Origin: Methanobacteriota archaeon
GTDB taxonomy: Archaea > Halobacteriota > Methanomicrobia > Methanomicrobiales > Methanospirillaceae
Assembly (NCBI GenBank): GCA_029547605.1
Contig: JAKPPB010000106.1
Span: 23,998-87,997 of the forward strand
DNA: 64,000 nucleotides
Direction of reading: 5' to 3'
Below the pieces are notes generated by a model. That model searched no databases, was not told where the DNA came from, and saw only the letters and a program-made list of their open reading frames with translations. Both the position numbers and the translations under genes were made by a program. This document shows positions 1-9,789 of the stretch, piece by piece (within the stretch, counting starts at the first letter, position 1; each line of letters opens with the position of its first letter).

Positions 1-387
1 GAGGACGGGGTTCACAACGCGGTCAGCGGAGCACGCGGGTGGGCGAAACACCTCACCAGTCATCCAAAAGTGCACTGGTGCTCTTCCAGGTTCAAGGACT
101 CGGTCCAGCTCAGGAAGAGGTTGCTGCGGGTTGCGAAGAATACTGCAAGGCCTTTTGACCAGATTACCCGTGACGGAACCATACTCTATGGGCTTCTCGA
201 GAACAAGGGTGTCTTTCCCGCGATCTTCCACCAGCTCGAACCCGACATGTACGAGCAGAAAGATGGTGCATTCGAGACCGCGTGGTGGGTACTCACAGAA
301 TTCGGCGAACAGATCGAGGGGAAAAAGACCATCATTGAGCGGTACCCTGACAGGGGTCTTGTAGTGGAGGTGACACCGATCGAATGA
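1..387 (+). CDS. C-terminal part of a CDS that begins before the window; product uncertain
   Basis: Reading frame is open from base 1 (EDGVHNAVSGARGWAKHLTSHPKVHW...) to the stop at 387, and the stop overlaps the uppS start. No diagnostic motif in the visible part. Confidence 0.6.
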   Translation, partial: EDGVHNAVSGARGWAKHLTSHPKVHWCSSRFKDSVQLRKRLLRVAKNTARPFDQITRDGTILYGLLENKGVFPAIFHQLEPDMYEQKDGAFETAWWVLTEFGEQIEGKKTIIERYPDRGLVVEVTPIE

Positions 388-1163
388 TCCGCGAGATCCT
401 CTCCCCCCTCTACGAACGTATCATCCGCCTCCAGTGCCGGCATATCCCACATCACATCGCAATCATCCAGGACGGAAACCGCCGCTACGCGAAACTCCAG
501 CACCTCCCACGGTCAGTGGGGCACCGGGTGGGCGCTGCGAGGACTGAGGAGATGCTCGATTGGGCGCGCGAACTTGGAATCCGGCATATCACCCTTTACT
601 CATTCTCGACAGAGAACTTCCAGAGAGATGCAGAGGAGGTCAGGGACCTGTTCTGCCTCTTCAAGGAGAAATTCCAGAAAGTCACAGATGACCCAAGGGT
701 GCACCGCGAAGGGATCAGGGTGCAGATCGTGGGTGACCGCAGCCTGCTCCCTCGCGATCTCCGGGAGGTAATCGAGAAGGCCGAGGAATCAACTCGTGCC
801 TATTCGGAGTACCACCTCAATATTGCGCTGGCCTATGGCGGGCGAAACGAGATCGTTCAGGCAGCAGGACGGATCCTCGAAAGGGTGGCATCCGGTGAAT
901 ATACTCCCGACGAGATCACCCCCGAGCTCGTCGAGGCCCAGCTCCATGCAGGGAAAGAGATCCCGCCAGTTGACCTGATCATCCGCACCGGGAACGAGTA
1001 CAGGACCTCGAATTTTCTCCCATGGCTTGCAAGCGGGCACGAGTGTGCCGTCTATTTTTGCGCCCCGTTCTGGCCCCTGTTCAGAAAGATCGATTTGCTG
1101 AGGGCGATAAGGGTCTATTCTCAAAGGGTTGACTCGCAGGGAGGAGCTCGCCCCGTTCCCTGA
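384..1163 (+). CDS. uppS: Undecaprenyl/polyprenyl diphosphate synthase (cis-prenyltransferase catalytic subunit)
   Basis: HHIAIIQDGNRRYA, TLYSFSTENFQR and DLIIRTGNEYRTSNF motifs of the UppS family. Confidence 0.93.
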   Translation: MIREILSPLYERIIRLQCRHIPHHIAIIQDGNRRYAKLQHLPRSVGHRVGAARTEEMLDWARELGIRHITLYSFSTENFQRDAEEVRDLFCLFKEKFQKVTDDPRVHREGIRVQIVGDRSLLPRDLREVIEKAEESTRAYSEYHLNIALAYGGRNEIVQAAGRILERVASGEYTPDEITPELVEAQLHAGKEIPPVDLIIRTGNEYRTSNFLPWLASGHECAVYFCAPFWPLFRKIDLLRAIRVYSQRVDSQGGARPVP

Positions 1164-1182
1164 ACATCAGGGAATGCCCCTT

Positions 1183-1827
1183 TCATCTGCCGAACCGGCG
1201 CACACGTGACTGGTAATCCCGGAGCGCTCTGAGAAAGTCGGTCTTCCGGAAGAGTGCCCAGTTCACGTCAGAGAAGAAGAGCTCGGAATACACTGACTGC
1301 CAGATGAGGAAGTCTGTCAGGTGGCTCCCTCCTGTCTTGATCACGAGATCAGGGGTGTACCGGAACGTGAGCCGCTCCTCGATGGCGTGTTCAGTCACTT
1401 CCCCAGGCGAGAGCCCGTCCCTTGCCATTTTCCTGATGCATTCGGTGATCTCCTCCCTCCCGCTCTTACCTATCGCGACATGGACGTCCATGCCTTCCCC
1501 TTCGGTTTCCACGGTCGAACCATGGTGCAGGGTGAGCCTTGCAAAGTGTGCAACCTCCCGGAAACTCCCTGTACATGATAATTCGTCTTCCCTTCCCCGC
1601 GTGCTGATGTGAAACGTAACCCCTTTGATCCCGTCCTGGGTATCCTTTCCGCCCCCTGTCTTGCGCGCATTGACTACCGCATCTGAGACCTCGACGCACC
1701 AGCGGCTTACCTCGACCAGCTTCCCCGGCGCCTCTTCCACATCCTCTCCCGTGATCATGAAGCAGATCTGGGCTGGGAGTATGGAGAGCCCTGATAACAG
1801 GCGCCGTTCATACAGCCACCGCATCAT
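1183..1827 (-). CDS. Divergent UppS-like protein lacking the DGNRR motif; probable partner subunit of a heteromeric cis-prenyltransferase
   Basis: C-terminal half DLVIKTGGSHLTDFLIWQSVYSELFFSDVNWALFRKTDFLRALRDYQSRVRRFGR is clearly UppS-like. N-terminus lacks DGNRR. ATGATG start overlaps the polX stop; the ORF track's upstream start at 1890 is less likely. Confidence 0.8.
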   Translation of the reverse strand: MMRWLYERRLLSGLSILPAQICFMITGEDVEEAPGKLVEVSRWCVEVSDAVVNARKTGGGKDTQDGIKGVTFHISTRGREDELSCTGSFREVAHFARLTLHHGSTVETEGEGMDVHVAIGKSGREEITECIRKMARDGLSPGEVTEHAIEERLTFRYTPDLVIKTGGSHLTDFLIWQSVYSELFFSDVNWALFRKTDFLRALRDYQSRVRRFGR

Positions 1828-3602
1828 GATGCCCACTCCCGAAGGCCATCCACGCTCATAGTGTTGAGAATGTTGCCCGGCTCCGCCCATCCCCTTCGGC
1901 AGAGCTTCACCCCATAGTCCATCCAGGCGAGGTCTCCCGGACCATGGGAATCCGTCCCGATGGAGATGGGAACGCCCTTTGTGACGGCCTCCCTGATGTG
2001 GAGATCGTCAATGTCCATCCTGAAAGGAGAGGCATTGCATTCGAGCGCCTTTCCTGCCTCTGCAGCGGCTGCAATCACCCGCGGCATGTCGATGGCATAT
2101 GCTTCGCGCTGCCCGAGCAGCCGCCCTGTGGGGTGACCGATGATATCGATATGTTCATTCCCGATTGCAGAGAGGACTCTCCGGGTCATCACGTCGATTT
2201 CCTGTGAAAATGCCGAATGAACAGAACCGATGACCACGTCAAGGTCTTTGAGGATGCGTGAAGGAAGGCCCGTCGTCCCATCGGCAAGGATGTCCACTTC
2301 AACTCCATGGAGGATCTGGCAGGACGAATCGCGGTTGGAAATCTCGATCTCGTGTGCCTGGCGTCTGAGTGCAGGCTCATCCAGTCCACGGGCAATTCCA
2401 AGTGACGAAGAGTGGTCGGTGCAGAGGAGATGGGTGTATCCATGCGCCTCTCCAGCCTTGGCGAGAGCCGGAATGTCAAGGTTTCCATCGCTCCAGGAAC
2501 TGTGCACATGGAGATCTGACCTGATCTGTGATCGCTCAACAAGGTTTGGGAGATTGTGTGAGAGCGCGGCATCGATCTCCCCCCAGTCTTCCCGGAGTTC
2601 CGGGACGATGGGGTCCATCCCGAGGAATGAAAAGATCTCCGCCTCTCGCGAGAACTCATGGACCGTGCCGAGGGTGAGGTCACGGATCCCGTACTCGTTC
2701 AGCCGCCACCCCTTCTGGAGGGCTATCTCGCGGAGACGGATGTTGAATGCTTTTGAGCCAGTCAGGTAGAGGAGCATGGTACCCAAGGTCGATCGAGTTG
2801 TGTACCTGATATCCACCCTTGAGCCCCTGCACCTGAACGAGGTCTTCCTTTCGCCCTCATCGAGCACCTCATCGGCGATTTGCGTAAGCCTTCTGTTGAG
2901 GGTGGAGGGTGTATCGACTGAGACGATATCGATGTCCCCGATGGTACTCTTTCCCCGTCGGTAACTACCTGCAACGTCGTATGTCCCTTCACGCATCACT
3001 CTCTTCACCTCTTCGATGACCAGGTCTGCCTCAAGCCGGGTCATTCTCCTCTCTTCCTTGCGTTGCCGGGCAATCGCGATTGCTTTCAGAAAACCCCTCT
3101 CTTTCTTCTCTCCAAAGCCTTTCAATGTACGGATACGGTGTCCCCGGGCAGCCTTTTCAAGGTCATCAAGTGTCTCTATGTGTAACTTCTTCCAGAGCAC
3201 CCTGGCAGTCTTTGGTCCAACCCCTTCGAGGGTAAGCATCTCTATTAATCCTGGAGGGACCCGGCCACGCGCCTCTTCAAGTTCAGGGAAAGTCCCATTC
3301 GCGGCAATCTCGTGAACTTTCTCTGCGATCGCGGGGCCAATGCCCGCAATAGTCTCGAGATCTTTGGGAGAGAGTGCTGCTACGGGGGTCGCGAGCCTCC
3401 CGATGACCTCTGCGGCACGAATGTAAGCACGGATCTTGAAGGGATTCTCTTCGAGTATCTCAAGAAGCTGTGCCATCAGGTGCAGCTGGTCTGCGATCTT
3501 CCCGTTGGAGACCTCCATCCCCTCCATATACTCCCCCCTCTCCTGTCGTACCTTCTTTTTGGTCCGGGTCTCTACATATGCATTCTCATTTATCCGGTGC
3601 AT
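1824..3602 (-). CDS. polX: Family X DNA polymerase with PHP domain (PolX); true start may be internal near 3527
   Basis: HhH-like N-terminus, GDIDIVSVDTPS polymerase motif, PHP motif RSDLHVHSSWSDG. Confidence 0.88.
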   Translation of the reverse strand: MHRINENAYVETRTKKKVRQERGEYMEGMEVSNGKIADQLHLMAQLLEILEENPFKIRAYIRAAEVIGRLATPVAALSPKDLETIAGIGPAIAEKVHEIAANGTFPELEEARGRVPPGLIEMLTLEGVGPKTARVLWKKLHIETLDDLEKAARGHRIRTLKGFGEKKERGFLKAIAIARQRKEERRMTRLEADLVIEEVKRVMREGTYDVAGSYRRGKSTIGDIDIVSVDTPSTLNRRLTQIADEVLDEGERKTSFRCRGSRVDIRYTTRSTLGTMLLYLTGSKAFNIRLREIALQKGWRLNEYGIRDLTLGTVHEFSREAEIFSFLGMDPIVPELREDWGEIDAALSHNLPNLVERSQIRSDLHVHSSWSDGNLDIPALAKAGEAHGYTHLLCTDHSSSLGIARGLDEPALRRQAHEIEISNRDSSCQILHGVEVDILADGTTGLPSRILKDLDVVIGSVHSAFSQEIDVMTRRVLSAIGNEHIDIIGHPTGRLLGQREAYAIDMPRVIAAAAEAGKALECNASPFRMDIDDLHIREAVTKGVPISIGTDSHGPGDLAWMDYGVKLCRRGWAEPGNILNTMSVDGLREWAS

Positions 3603-3722
3603 TCAGCGTGAAAATTGCATCATGCGTTTGGAATTGAGAGAATCATCCACTGTTCATGACAAATTGGGATGCTGCTCTCCCGGAATGGGTGAGGAAAAAA
3701 AGAGAACGGGGTGGTGATGGCA

Positions 3723-4295
3723 TCACATGTGTTGGTCGATATCCTTCAGCAGTTGCTTAATATCGATCCAGATTATCAATTCGTTTGTTTCCTTGTCCTT
3801 CTCCTTGTCCCGGACGCTCTTTTTTATGATGCCAAGAATCGACATCTCGTCTCCAATCTCTGATGCAGACTTGGTATCCACGTTCTTCATCTCAAACGTT
3901 GAGACAGAGAGGACGTCATCCACCATTATCCCGATCTTTGACTTGGTGTTCTTCTCGTCAAGGACTATGATCCTGCAGTTCTCCTCGGGCTGGTCAGAGG
4001 CTTCAGTGATACGCATCCGCTGCTTGAGGTCGACGATCGTGGTGATCTCACCGCGGAGGTCGATGATCCCTTTGATGAAGGCAGGGGTGTTCGGGAGTTT
4101 CGTGATGGTGGTGTATTCCACCACCTCCTTGACATCGAAGAGATCGATGGCGAAATACTCCTTGCCGAGGAGGAATTCCACGACCTGGAGCGTCCCGCTG
4201 CTCCCTCCGGCTGCGGTATCCTGTGGGTTTTTCCGCATGGATACACCCGCTCCCTCGCCCGCCACTTGTTCGCTTCCGCTCTTTGTCATGGTCAT
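3723..4295 (-). CDS. cheW: Chemotaxis adaptor protein CheW
   Basis: CheW-like fold: VVEFLLGKEYFAIDLFDVKEVVEYTTITKLPNTPAFIKGIIDLRGEITTIVDLKQRM. Confidence 0.92.
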   Translation of the reverse strand: MTMTKSGSEQVAGEGAGVSMRKNPQDTAAGGSSGTLQVVEFLLGKEYFAIDLFDVKEVVEYTTITKLPNTPAFIKGIIDLRGEITTIVDLKQRMRITEASDQPEENCRIIVLDEKNTKSKIGIMVDDVLSVSTFEMKNVDTKSASEIGDEMSILGIIKKSVRDKEKDKETNELIIWIDIKQLLKDIDQHM

Positions 4296-4306
4296 GACCT
4301 CGCTGA

Positions 4307-6964
4307 TCAGATCTTGAACTTCGAGACTTCGTTCGAGACCTTGACCACGATATTGTTGACGTTCGCAATAACCTTGGTGATCTGGTCGATGGCAGCTGCA
4401 GTCTCCTCGCTGACGGCAGCAGCGTCGGTAGCCTCCTTCGCGGTGTTGCTTACGAGGTCGTTCACCTCGTTGATGCTGGCCGTGACTTCTTCGACAGATG
4501 CGGCCTGTTCCTCTGATGCAGCAGCGACCTCGGTGACGTTCCTGCTGATCTTGTCGATCGAATCGACGATCTTGTTGAAGTTCTCGAGCGTCTCCTTCAG
4601 TGCGTCGCTGCCTTCCTTGACCTCGGCATTTGAGACCGCAACGGTCTCGGCCGCAGTCTGAGTCTGTTTCTGCAGGTTCCCGATCATCTCCGCGATCTTC
4701 TCGGCAGATGTCCTCGACTCCTCGGCAAGGGACTTGACTTCGGTCGCCACCACCGCGAAGCCACGGCCTGCGTCCCCTGCCCTGGCTGCTTCTATTGCTG
4801 CATTCAGGGCGAGGAGGTTGGTCTGGTTCGCAAGGTCAGTGATCAGGTTCACGATCTCTCCAATCCTGTCCATCTGGGCCTTGATCTCGAGGATGATGGT
4901 ATTGACCTCGTTCGAGGACTTGGTGATGCCGTTCATGCCAGTCTCGGTCTTTTTGGCAAGGTCGATCCCCTTCCTCGAATAATCATTGGACTCCTGCACC
5001 AGGGTGGAGACCGCCTCGGCCTTGGTGGCCACCTGCTGGATCGTCTTCGAGAGGTCCTCCATTGCCTTGAGCACCTCGTTGATGCCGTGGCTGCTCTGCT
5101 CCGCATTACCGCTGACTGCGGCCGAGTTCTTTGCGACCTGCGCTGATCCCGCAGAGACCTCTTCGATGCTTGCATTCGCCTCCTCCGCACTCGCGCCGAG
5201 TTCGGCAATCTGCTGGTTCACGAGTTCAAGGGCCTTGGATACCTGGATGCCGATATTGTCCAGGGCTTCCTTGAATTTCTGGAAGTCTCCCGGGGTAGTC
5301 AGCTTGGTATTCCATCGGGCAGTGAAATCTCCTCCAGCATATCGATTACAGATACGCATGGCTTCATTCAGTGGTGCTATCACATAATCCAGCGTCAGAT
5401 TGACTCCTTCAACGATTTTCCTGTAGTCGCCCTGGTGTTTGGTTGCATCTGCCCTGGTTGCAAGCTTGCCTTCAGTCGCGGCTTTTGAGAGCAAATTTGA
5501 ATCAAAGATTAATGCATTGATGTTGTCGATACACTGGTTCAGGTTCCCCTTGATAATATTGAAATCACCACGATACGCATCGGTAATTTTCGGTGGCATG
5601 TCCCCTTTGCTGATGCGTTCAACATACGTGGCAGCCACGTTCAACGGACCAATCACTGCATCGAGAGTCTCGTTCAATCCTTTGATTAAACTTGCATAAT
5701 CACCCTTGAACTTGGAGGGGTCTCCCCTCTTTGCGAGCTGTCCTTCAGAGGCAGCCACGCTCACTGTCGCGACTTCGTCCGAGAACTGCTGGATGGTATT
5801 AACCACTCCGCCGAATGCCTTTGTCACTTCGCTGATCTCATCCCCGCCTGCCTGCGCACCTGATTCGTTCTCAAGTGCCCTTGATGCGGCGTTGATCTCG
5901 CCTTCCATCACCTGATTGCCGAGGTTCACGAGATTACCCATCCTCCGGGCGATGGACCTTCCGAACAGAATAGAGACAAGGGCACCGATTGCAATACTCG
6001 CAATTAATATAATTATGATGGCATTCCGGATGTCATCGATGGGGCCGGTGAAGTCGGCGGGGTTCACCCGCGATGCGATGATCCAGTCAAGCGGCGGGAA
6101 GTACATATAATAGGCGACCGCTTCTTTCCCATCCCATATGTACGTCATCTTCGCAGGTTTATCAGTCACCCTCTCCTTGTTGGCGATCATCGCCTTGACA
6201 AAGTCCTCGCCTCCGAGGTTCTGGCCCTGGAGGGTCGGATGGGAGATGAGAAGCCCCTTGCTGTCCATGATATAGACATACCCAGATGCACCGAGCTTGA
6301 TGCTGTTTATCTCTTTCTTCAGGGTGCCATAGGTCACATCCTCAGGCACTCCTACGAAGAGGATCCCGATAATCTCCCCGTTTGCACTCTTGATCGGCTC
6401 GTAGGCGGTGATATATGTCTTGCCCACAACATCGGCCGTTCCATAGTAGGTCTCGCCCCTGCGGACCACCGCATCGTATACCGCATCGGAAACCGGCGTC
6501 CCCAGAGCTCTCCTTCCATCCGCCCCGACCACGTTGGTAGAGACACGGATCGCCTGCCCGTCCATCTTCTGGAAGATGGTTGCCTTGGATCCCGTCATCC
6601 TCTCGATCTGGTCGACAATCTCGTTGTTGTCGTTAATGACATACGTGCCACGAGTCCCGCCTGACAGCACCAGTTTCCCATCGCTTATGCCGGGGGAGCC
6701 ATATCCGTAGAACGTCTGGCGCAGCACGCTCAGGTCGCCGTTGAGCTTCTGCTGGGCGAGTTCGTAGGTATTGGCGGTCATCTTGTCCACGTCGCTGATC
6801 TGCGTGGTCAGGAGGACATCGATCTGTTCGCTAATCGCTGCACTGGAGTTATTGTATGCGACCAGACCGAGCAGGAGCGTCGGGACGGTCACCAGCACCA
6901 GGCATATGATCAGGATCTTCGTCCCGATCTTCATCCGGGAAAACCCGCCGGAAAATTTTGACAT
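4307..6964 (-). CDS. Methyl-accepting chemotaxis protein (Cache-type sensor, TM segments, multiple HAMP-like modules, MCP signalling domain)
   Basis: N-terminal TM, extracytoplasmic sensor, second TM, repeated HAMP-like segments, hairpin tip [48 protein letters not shown]. Confidence 0.93.
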   Translation of the reverse strand: MSKFSGGFSRMKIGTKILIICLVLVTVPTLLLGLVAYNNSSAAISEQIDVLLTTQISDVDKMTANTYELAQQKLNGDLSVLRQTFYGYGSPGISDGKLVLSGGTRGTYVINDNNEIVDQIERMTGSKATIFQKMDGQAIRVSTNVVGADGRRALGTPVSDAVYDAVVRRGETYYGTADVVGKTYITAYEPIKSANGEIIGILFVGVPEDVTYGTLKKEINSIKLGASGYVYIMDSKGLLISHPTLQGQNLGGEDFVKAMIANKERVTDKPAKMTYIWDGKEAVAYYMYFPPLDWIIASRVNPADFTGPIDDIRNAIIIILIASIAIGALVSILFGRSIARRMGNLVNLGNQVMEGEINAASRALENESGAQAGGDEISEVTKAFGGVVNTIQQFSDEVATVSVAASEGQLAKRGDPSKFKGDYASLIKGLNETLDAVIGPLNVAATYVERISKGDMPPKITDAYRGDFNIIKGNLNQCIDNINALIFDSNLLSKAATEGKLATRADATKHQGDYRKIVEGVNLTLDYVIAPLNEAMRICNRYAGGDFTARWNTKLTTPGDFQKFKEALDNIGIQVSKALELVNQQIAELGASAEEANASIEEVSAGSAQVAKNSAAVSGNAEQSSHGINEVLKAMEDLSKTIQQVATKAEAVSTLVQESNDYSRKGIDLAKKTETGMNGITKSSNEVNTIILEIKAQMDRIGEIVNLITDLANQTNLLALNAAIEAARAGDAGRGFAVVATEVKSLAEESRTSAEKIAEMIGNLQKQTQTAAETVAVSNAEVKEGSDALKETLENFNKIVDSIDKISRNVTEVAAASEEQAASVEEVTASINEVNDLVSNTAKEATDAAAVSEETAAAIDQITKVIANVNNIVVKVSNEVSKFKI

Positions 6965-7225
6965 GCGTGTGATACCTCCATGTAATTCGAAATTCTTCTC
7001 CGTTCAGTGATGCATCACTCTCATTCGGACACTCGGACATGAAGTGCCAACCCTCATGGAAAGAATTCGATGAGGAGATTTCGAGAGATAATTGAAATTC
7101 ATTTTTTATATATATAAACATTTGTCCCTTTCATCAGCAAAACCAATAGTTAAAATAGTTAGACATTAATGTGTGTAGTTAATAATACCGAGTATTGAGA
7201 TACTCACCTGCACAATGGGTTACGA

Positions 7226-8467
7226 ATGGCAGAAAGGGGGGAGATTGACCGGATCAGGGAGCTGTTACAGCAGCACCCAAAGGGGCTCACCATTGAAGAA
7301 GTTGCCCAGGAGCTCGGGATAAACCGGAGCACCGCCTCGAAATACCTCAATTCCCTTGTCATTTCAGGTGCAGCGACCATAAGAAAGCTTGGGCCCGCTA
7401 AACTTTTTTACCTCCGCGAACTCATCCCGCTGCACCAACTCTTCAACTGCACCCGTGACTGCCTCGTAGTGATTGATTCGGACCTTGTCATCCATGAGAT
7501 CAATGAAAATGCCCTGAAGTTCTTTAAGACTCGCACCGACCAGGTGAAGGGATTCAATGCCCTTCACACCCCCGTTGCACCTCTCTTTGACCAGGAGACC
7601 TGCCAGGTAATTGAGAAATTCCCGGAAACTGGGGGAAGCGAGCTCGAGAGTGAGATCATGACTGAACAGGGCATATGCACTATCAGAAAGAAGGTCGTTC
7701 CCCTGCTCTTTCAGTCCGGAAACCAGGGAGCAGGCATCATATTCGAGGCCATACCCGCGGGCGAGAGCAGCAGCGATACCCTCGTCTCCTCTGAACAGGG
7801 GCAGGAGACATCGTATGTGAAGGCCTGCCGGCAGTCATCCCAGCTGAACACACTCTTCCGGCGTTTCTCTCAAAACCAGCTCTCCCTCGCAATCGACACC
7901 CTGAAAAGAATGAGGGGGACAGATGACAGGGAAAGAGTCCGCGAACTCCTGCAGGAAGAGACGATGATCCTCGAAAACCTCCGTTTCCACCTCAGCCTCC
8001 TTGAGGAGTATCTCGGGGATGAAGTGAAGGTGCCCGGGTGGTATCCACTCGAAGACTTCCTTAACCAGGCGCTCTCCTCGCAAAAAATGGCGCATATACG
8101 GTTTTATTCAGATGTGAGGGGGATCGAGATCTACACGGACCAGGATTGTGGCCGTATCTTCTTCACGCTGATCGAGAACTCAATAGTGCATGGAAAGAAA
8201 GTCACGTCCATACGCGTCACCTCAAGGGAAGAGGGAGGAGACCTCGAAATAATATACGAAGATGATGGCATTGGAATCCCTGACAGGGAGAAGGGAACGC
8301 TATTTGAGTGGGGGCATGGCATCCACAGGGCACATTCGCTCTTCCTCTCCCGCCAGATGCTGGCAATCACAGACATTTCCATAAGGGAGACTGGCACTTA
8401 CGGAAGGGGAGCAAGGTTCGAAATTGTCGTCCCTTCTGGCAGATGGAGAGTCAGGAGGTCCCGGTAA
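7226..8467 (+). CDS. HTH - PAS - HATPase_c hybrid regulator without an evident phospho-acceptor His
   Basis: N-terminal HTH (KGLTIEEVAQELGINRSTASKYLNSLVISG), PAS-like segment (DCLVVIDSDLVIHEINENALKFF), C-terminal ATPase N, G1 and G2 boxes (LIENSIVHG, EDDGIGIP, GARFEIVVP). Confidence 0.85.
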   Translation: MAERGEIDRIRELLQQHPKGLTIEEVAQELGINRSTASKYLNSLVISGAATIRKLGPAKLFYLRELIPLHQLFNCTRDCLVVIDSDLVIHEINENALKFFKTRTDQVKGFNALHTPVAPLFDQETCQVIEKFPETGGSELESEIMTEQGICTIRKKVVPLLFQSGNQGAGIIFEAIPAGESSSDTLVSSEQGQETSYVKACRQSSQLNTLFRRFSQNQLSLAIDTLKRMRGTDDRERVRELLQEETMILENLRFHLSLLEEYLGDEVKVPGWYPLEDFLNQALSSQKMAHIRFYSDVRGIEIYTDQDCGRIFFTLIENSIVHGKKVTSIRVTSREEGGDLEIIYEDDGIGIPDREKGTLFEWGHGIHRAHSLFLSRQMLAITDISIRETGTYGRGARFEIVVPSGRWRVRRSR

Positions 8468-8479
8468 GGAGTGCCGCTG

Positions 8480-9280
8480 TCAGGCAGTGTCCTTTCGGAC
8501 AAAAATCTTCTGAAGCGGCCGGTAGGGAGAAAAAAGGTGTTCTACCTCCCTGCTTAAAAATTCGGACATTCCCATCACGTAGAACCCGCCAGGGTTGAGG
8601 CCCTGGTGGATCATCCGCACCAGGTCATTCTTCTGCTTGTCGGAGAAATAGATTGTCACGTTCCGACATGAGATAATATCAAGGTAGCGGCTTACAGGGA
8701 CACCGGACATCAGGTCATGGTGCTGGAACTTGACCTTCTCCCTGATGTGTGGTTTGATCTCGTATCGCCCGTCATCCCTGTGCCTGAAATGGCGGCGGAG
8801 CTGGCTCTCCGTCACAAATTCGAGAGCAGATTTCTCATAGATTCCCTCCTTTGCCTTCTTGAGGATGGTCTCGTCGATATCCGTCGCGATGATCATCCAG
8901 TCCACATCTTTTATGATCGTGGTCATGTCATGCAGCATGATGGCATACGAATAGGGCTCCTCCCCCGACGAACAGCCGGCACTCCACAATCGCAGTTTCT
9001 TTTTTTCTCTGAGGATAGGGGGAATGATCTCCGATCTCAGGCAGTCGTATACGGGCGGGTCCCGGAAGAACTTCGTCACGTTGATGGTCAGCGCGTTCTT
9101 CAACGCTTCGTGCTCATCCTTATTCTGGAGGAGGAACTCCCGGTACTCTTTGTAGGTGGCAATATGCCTCGAGTTCATTCTCGATGCAAGCCTCCGCTTG
9201 ATATAATCCTCCTTGTAATTGTTGCACTGAATATTGAAGAGGCGCTGTATTGCCTGGAGTAATGCCTGGAATTCGTCCAT
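8480..9280 (-). CDS. cheR: Chemotaxis protein methyltransferase CheR
   Basis: ALTINVTKFFRDP, LWSAGCSSGEEPYSYAIML, ISCRNVTIYF motifs. Confidence 0.95.
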   Translation of the reverse strand: MDEFQALLQAIQRLFNIQCNNYKEDYIKRRLASRMNSRHIATYKEYREFLLQNKDEHEALKNALTINVTKFFRDPPVYDCLRSEIIPPILREKKKLRLWSAGCSSGEEPYSYAIMLHDMTTIIKDVDWMIIATDIDETILKKAKEGIYEKSALEFVTESQLRRHFRHRDDGRYEIKPHIREKVKFQHHDLMSGVPVSRYLDIISCRNVTIYFSDKQKNDLVRMIHQGLNPGGFYVMGMSEFLSREVEHLFSPYRPLQKIFVRKDTA

Positions 9281-9294
9281 GTTCCCTCATGACA

Positions 9295-9780
9295 TCAACG
9301 GGATGCCAGTTCGAAGAGATATGAGATCAGTTTCTCAATATCAAGATATAAAACGAGCCTTTGGGATACACTCGCCCCCTCCCCCCCATCCGGGGCGTTG
9401 CTAATCCGGATAATTCCTTTGATAAATGACTTTCTCCCGGTCGTTCCTCCGTTTTCTGAACGCTCGATTTGCTTTTCGTGTACGTCGAGCACGTTGAAAA
9501 CCTCATCCACCATCATGCCGATATTCTCCCCCCGCGCTGCATCCGGCACGAATATGATGAACTTCTCTGAGTCGGCCTTCTTGTCACTCCCTCCGGCACC
9601 TATCAGCTCATCGATTTCGACAATGGTGGTGATCTCCCCCCGTATATTTGTCATTCCCGCGATATATCCAGGAGTCCTTGGGATGGGCGTTAAGGGGAGG
9701 GCCTCTACAATCTCACGGGTGAGGTTGATGTCCATCGCATAATAATTGCCTTTAAGGCCGAACTCAAGGATAATTGCCAT
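9295..9780 (-). CDS. cheW: Chemotaxis adaptor protein CheW (second copy)
   Basis: CheW fold: YYAMDINLTREIVEALPLTPIPRTPGYIAGMTNIRGEITTIVEIDELI. Confidence 0.9.
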   Translation of the reverse strand: MAIILEFGLKGNYYAMDINLTREIVEALPLTPIPRTPGYIAGMTNIRGEITTIVEIDELIGAGGSDKKADSEKFIIFVPDAARGENIGMMVDEVFNVLDVHEKQIERSENGGTTGRKSFIKGIIRISNAPDGGEGASVSQRLVLYLDIEKLISYLFELASR

Positions 9781-9789
9781 ATATCTTGC

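Noticed and set aside
4307-6964. Repeated HAMP-like segments, considered as a recent internal duplication
   Set aside because: The repeats are diverged and typical of poly-HAMP receptors, so not unusual.
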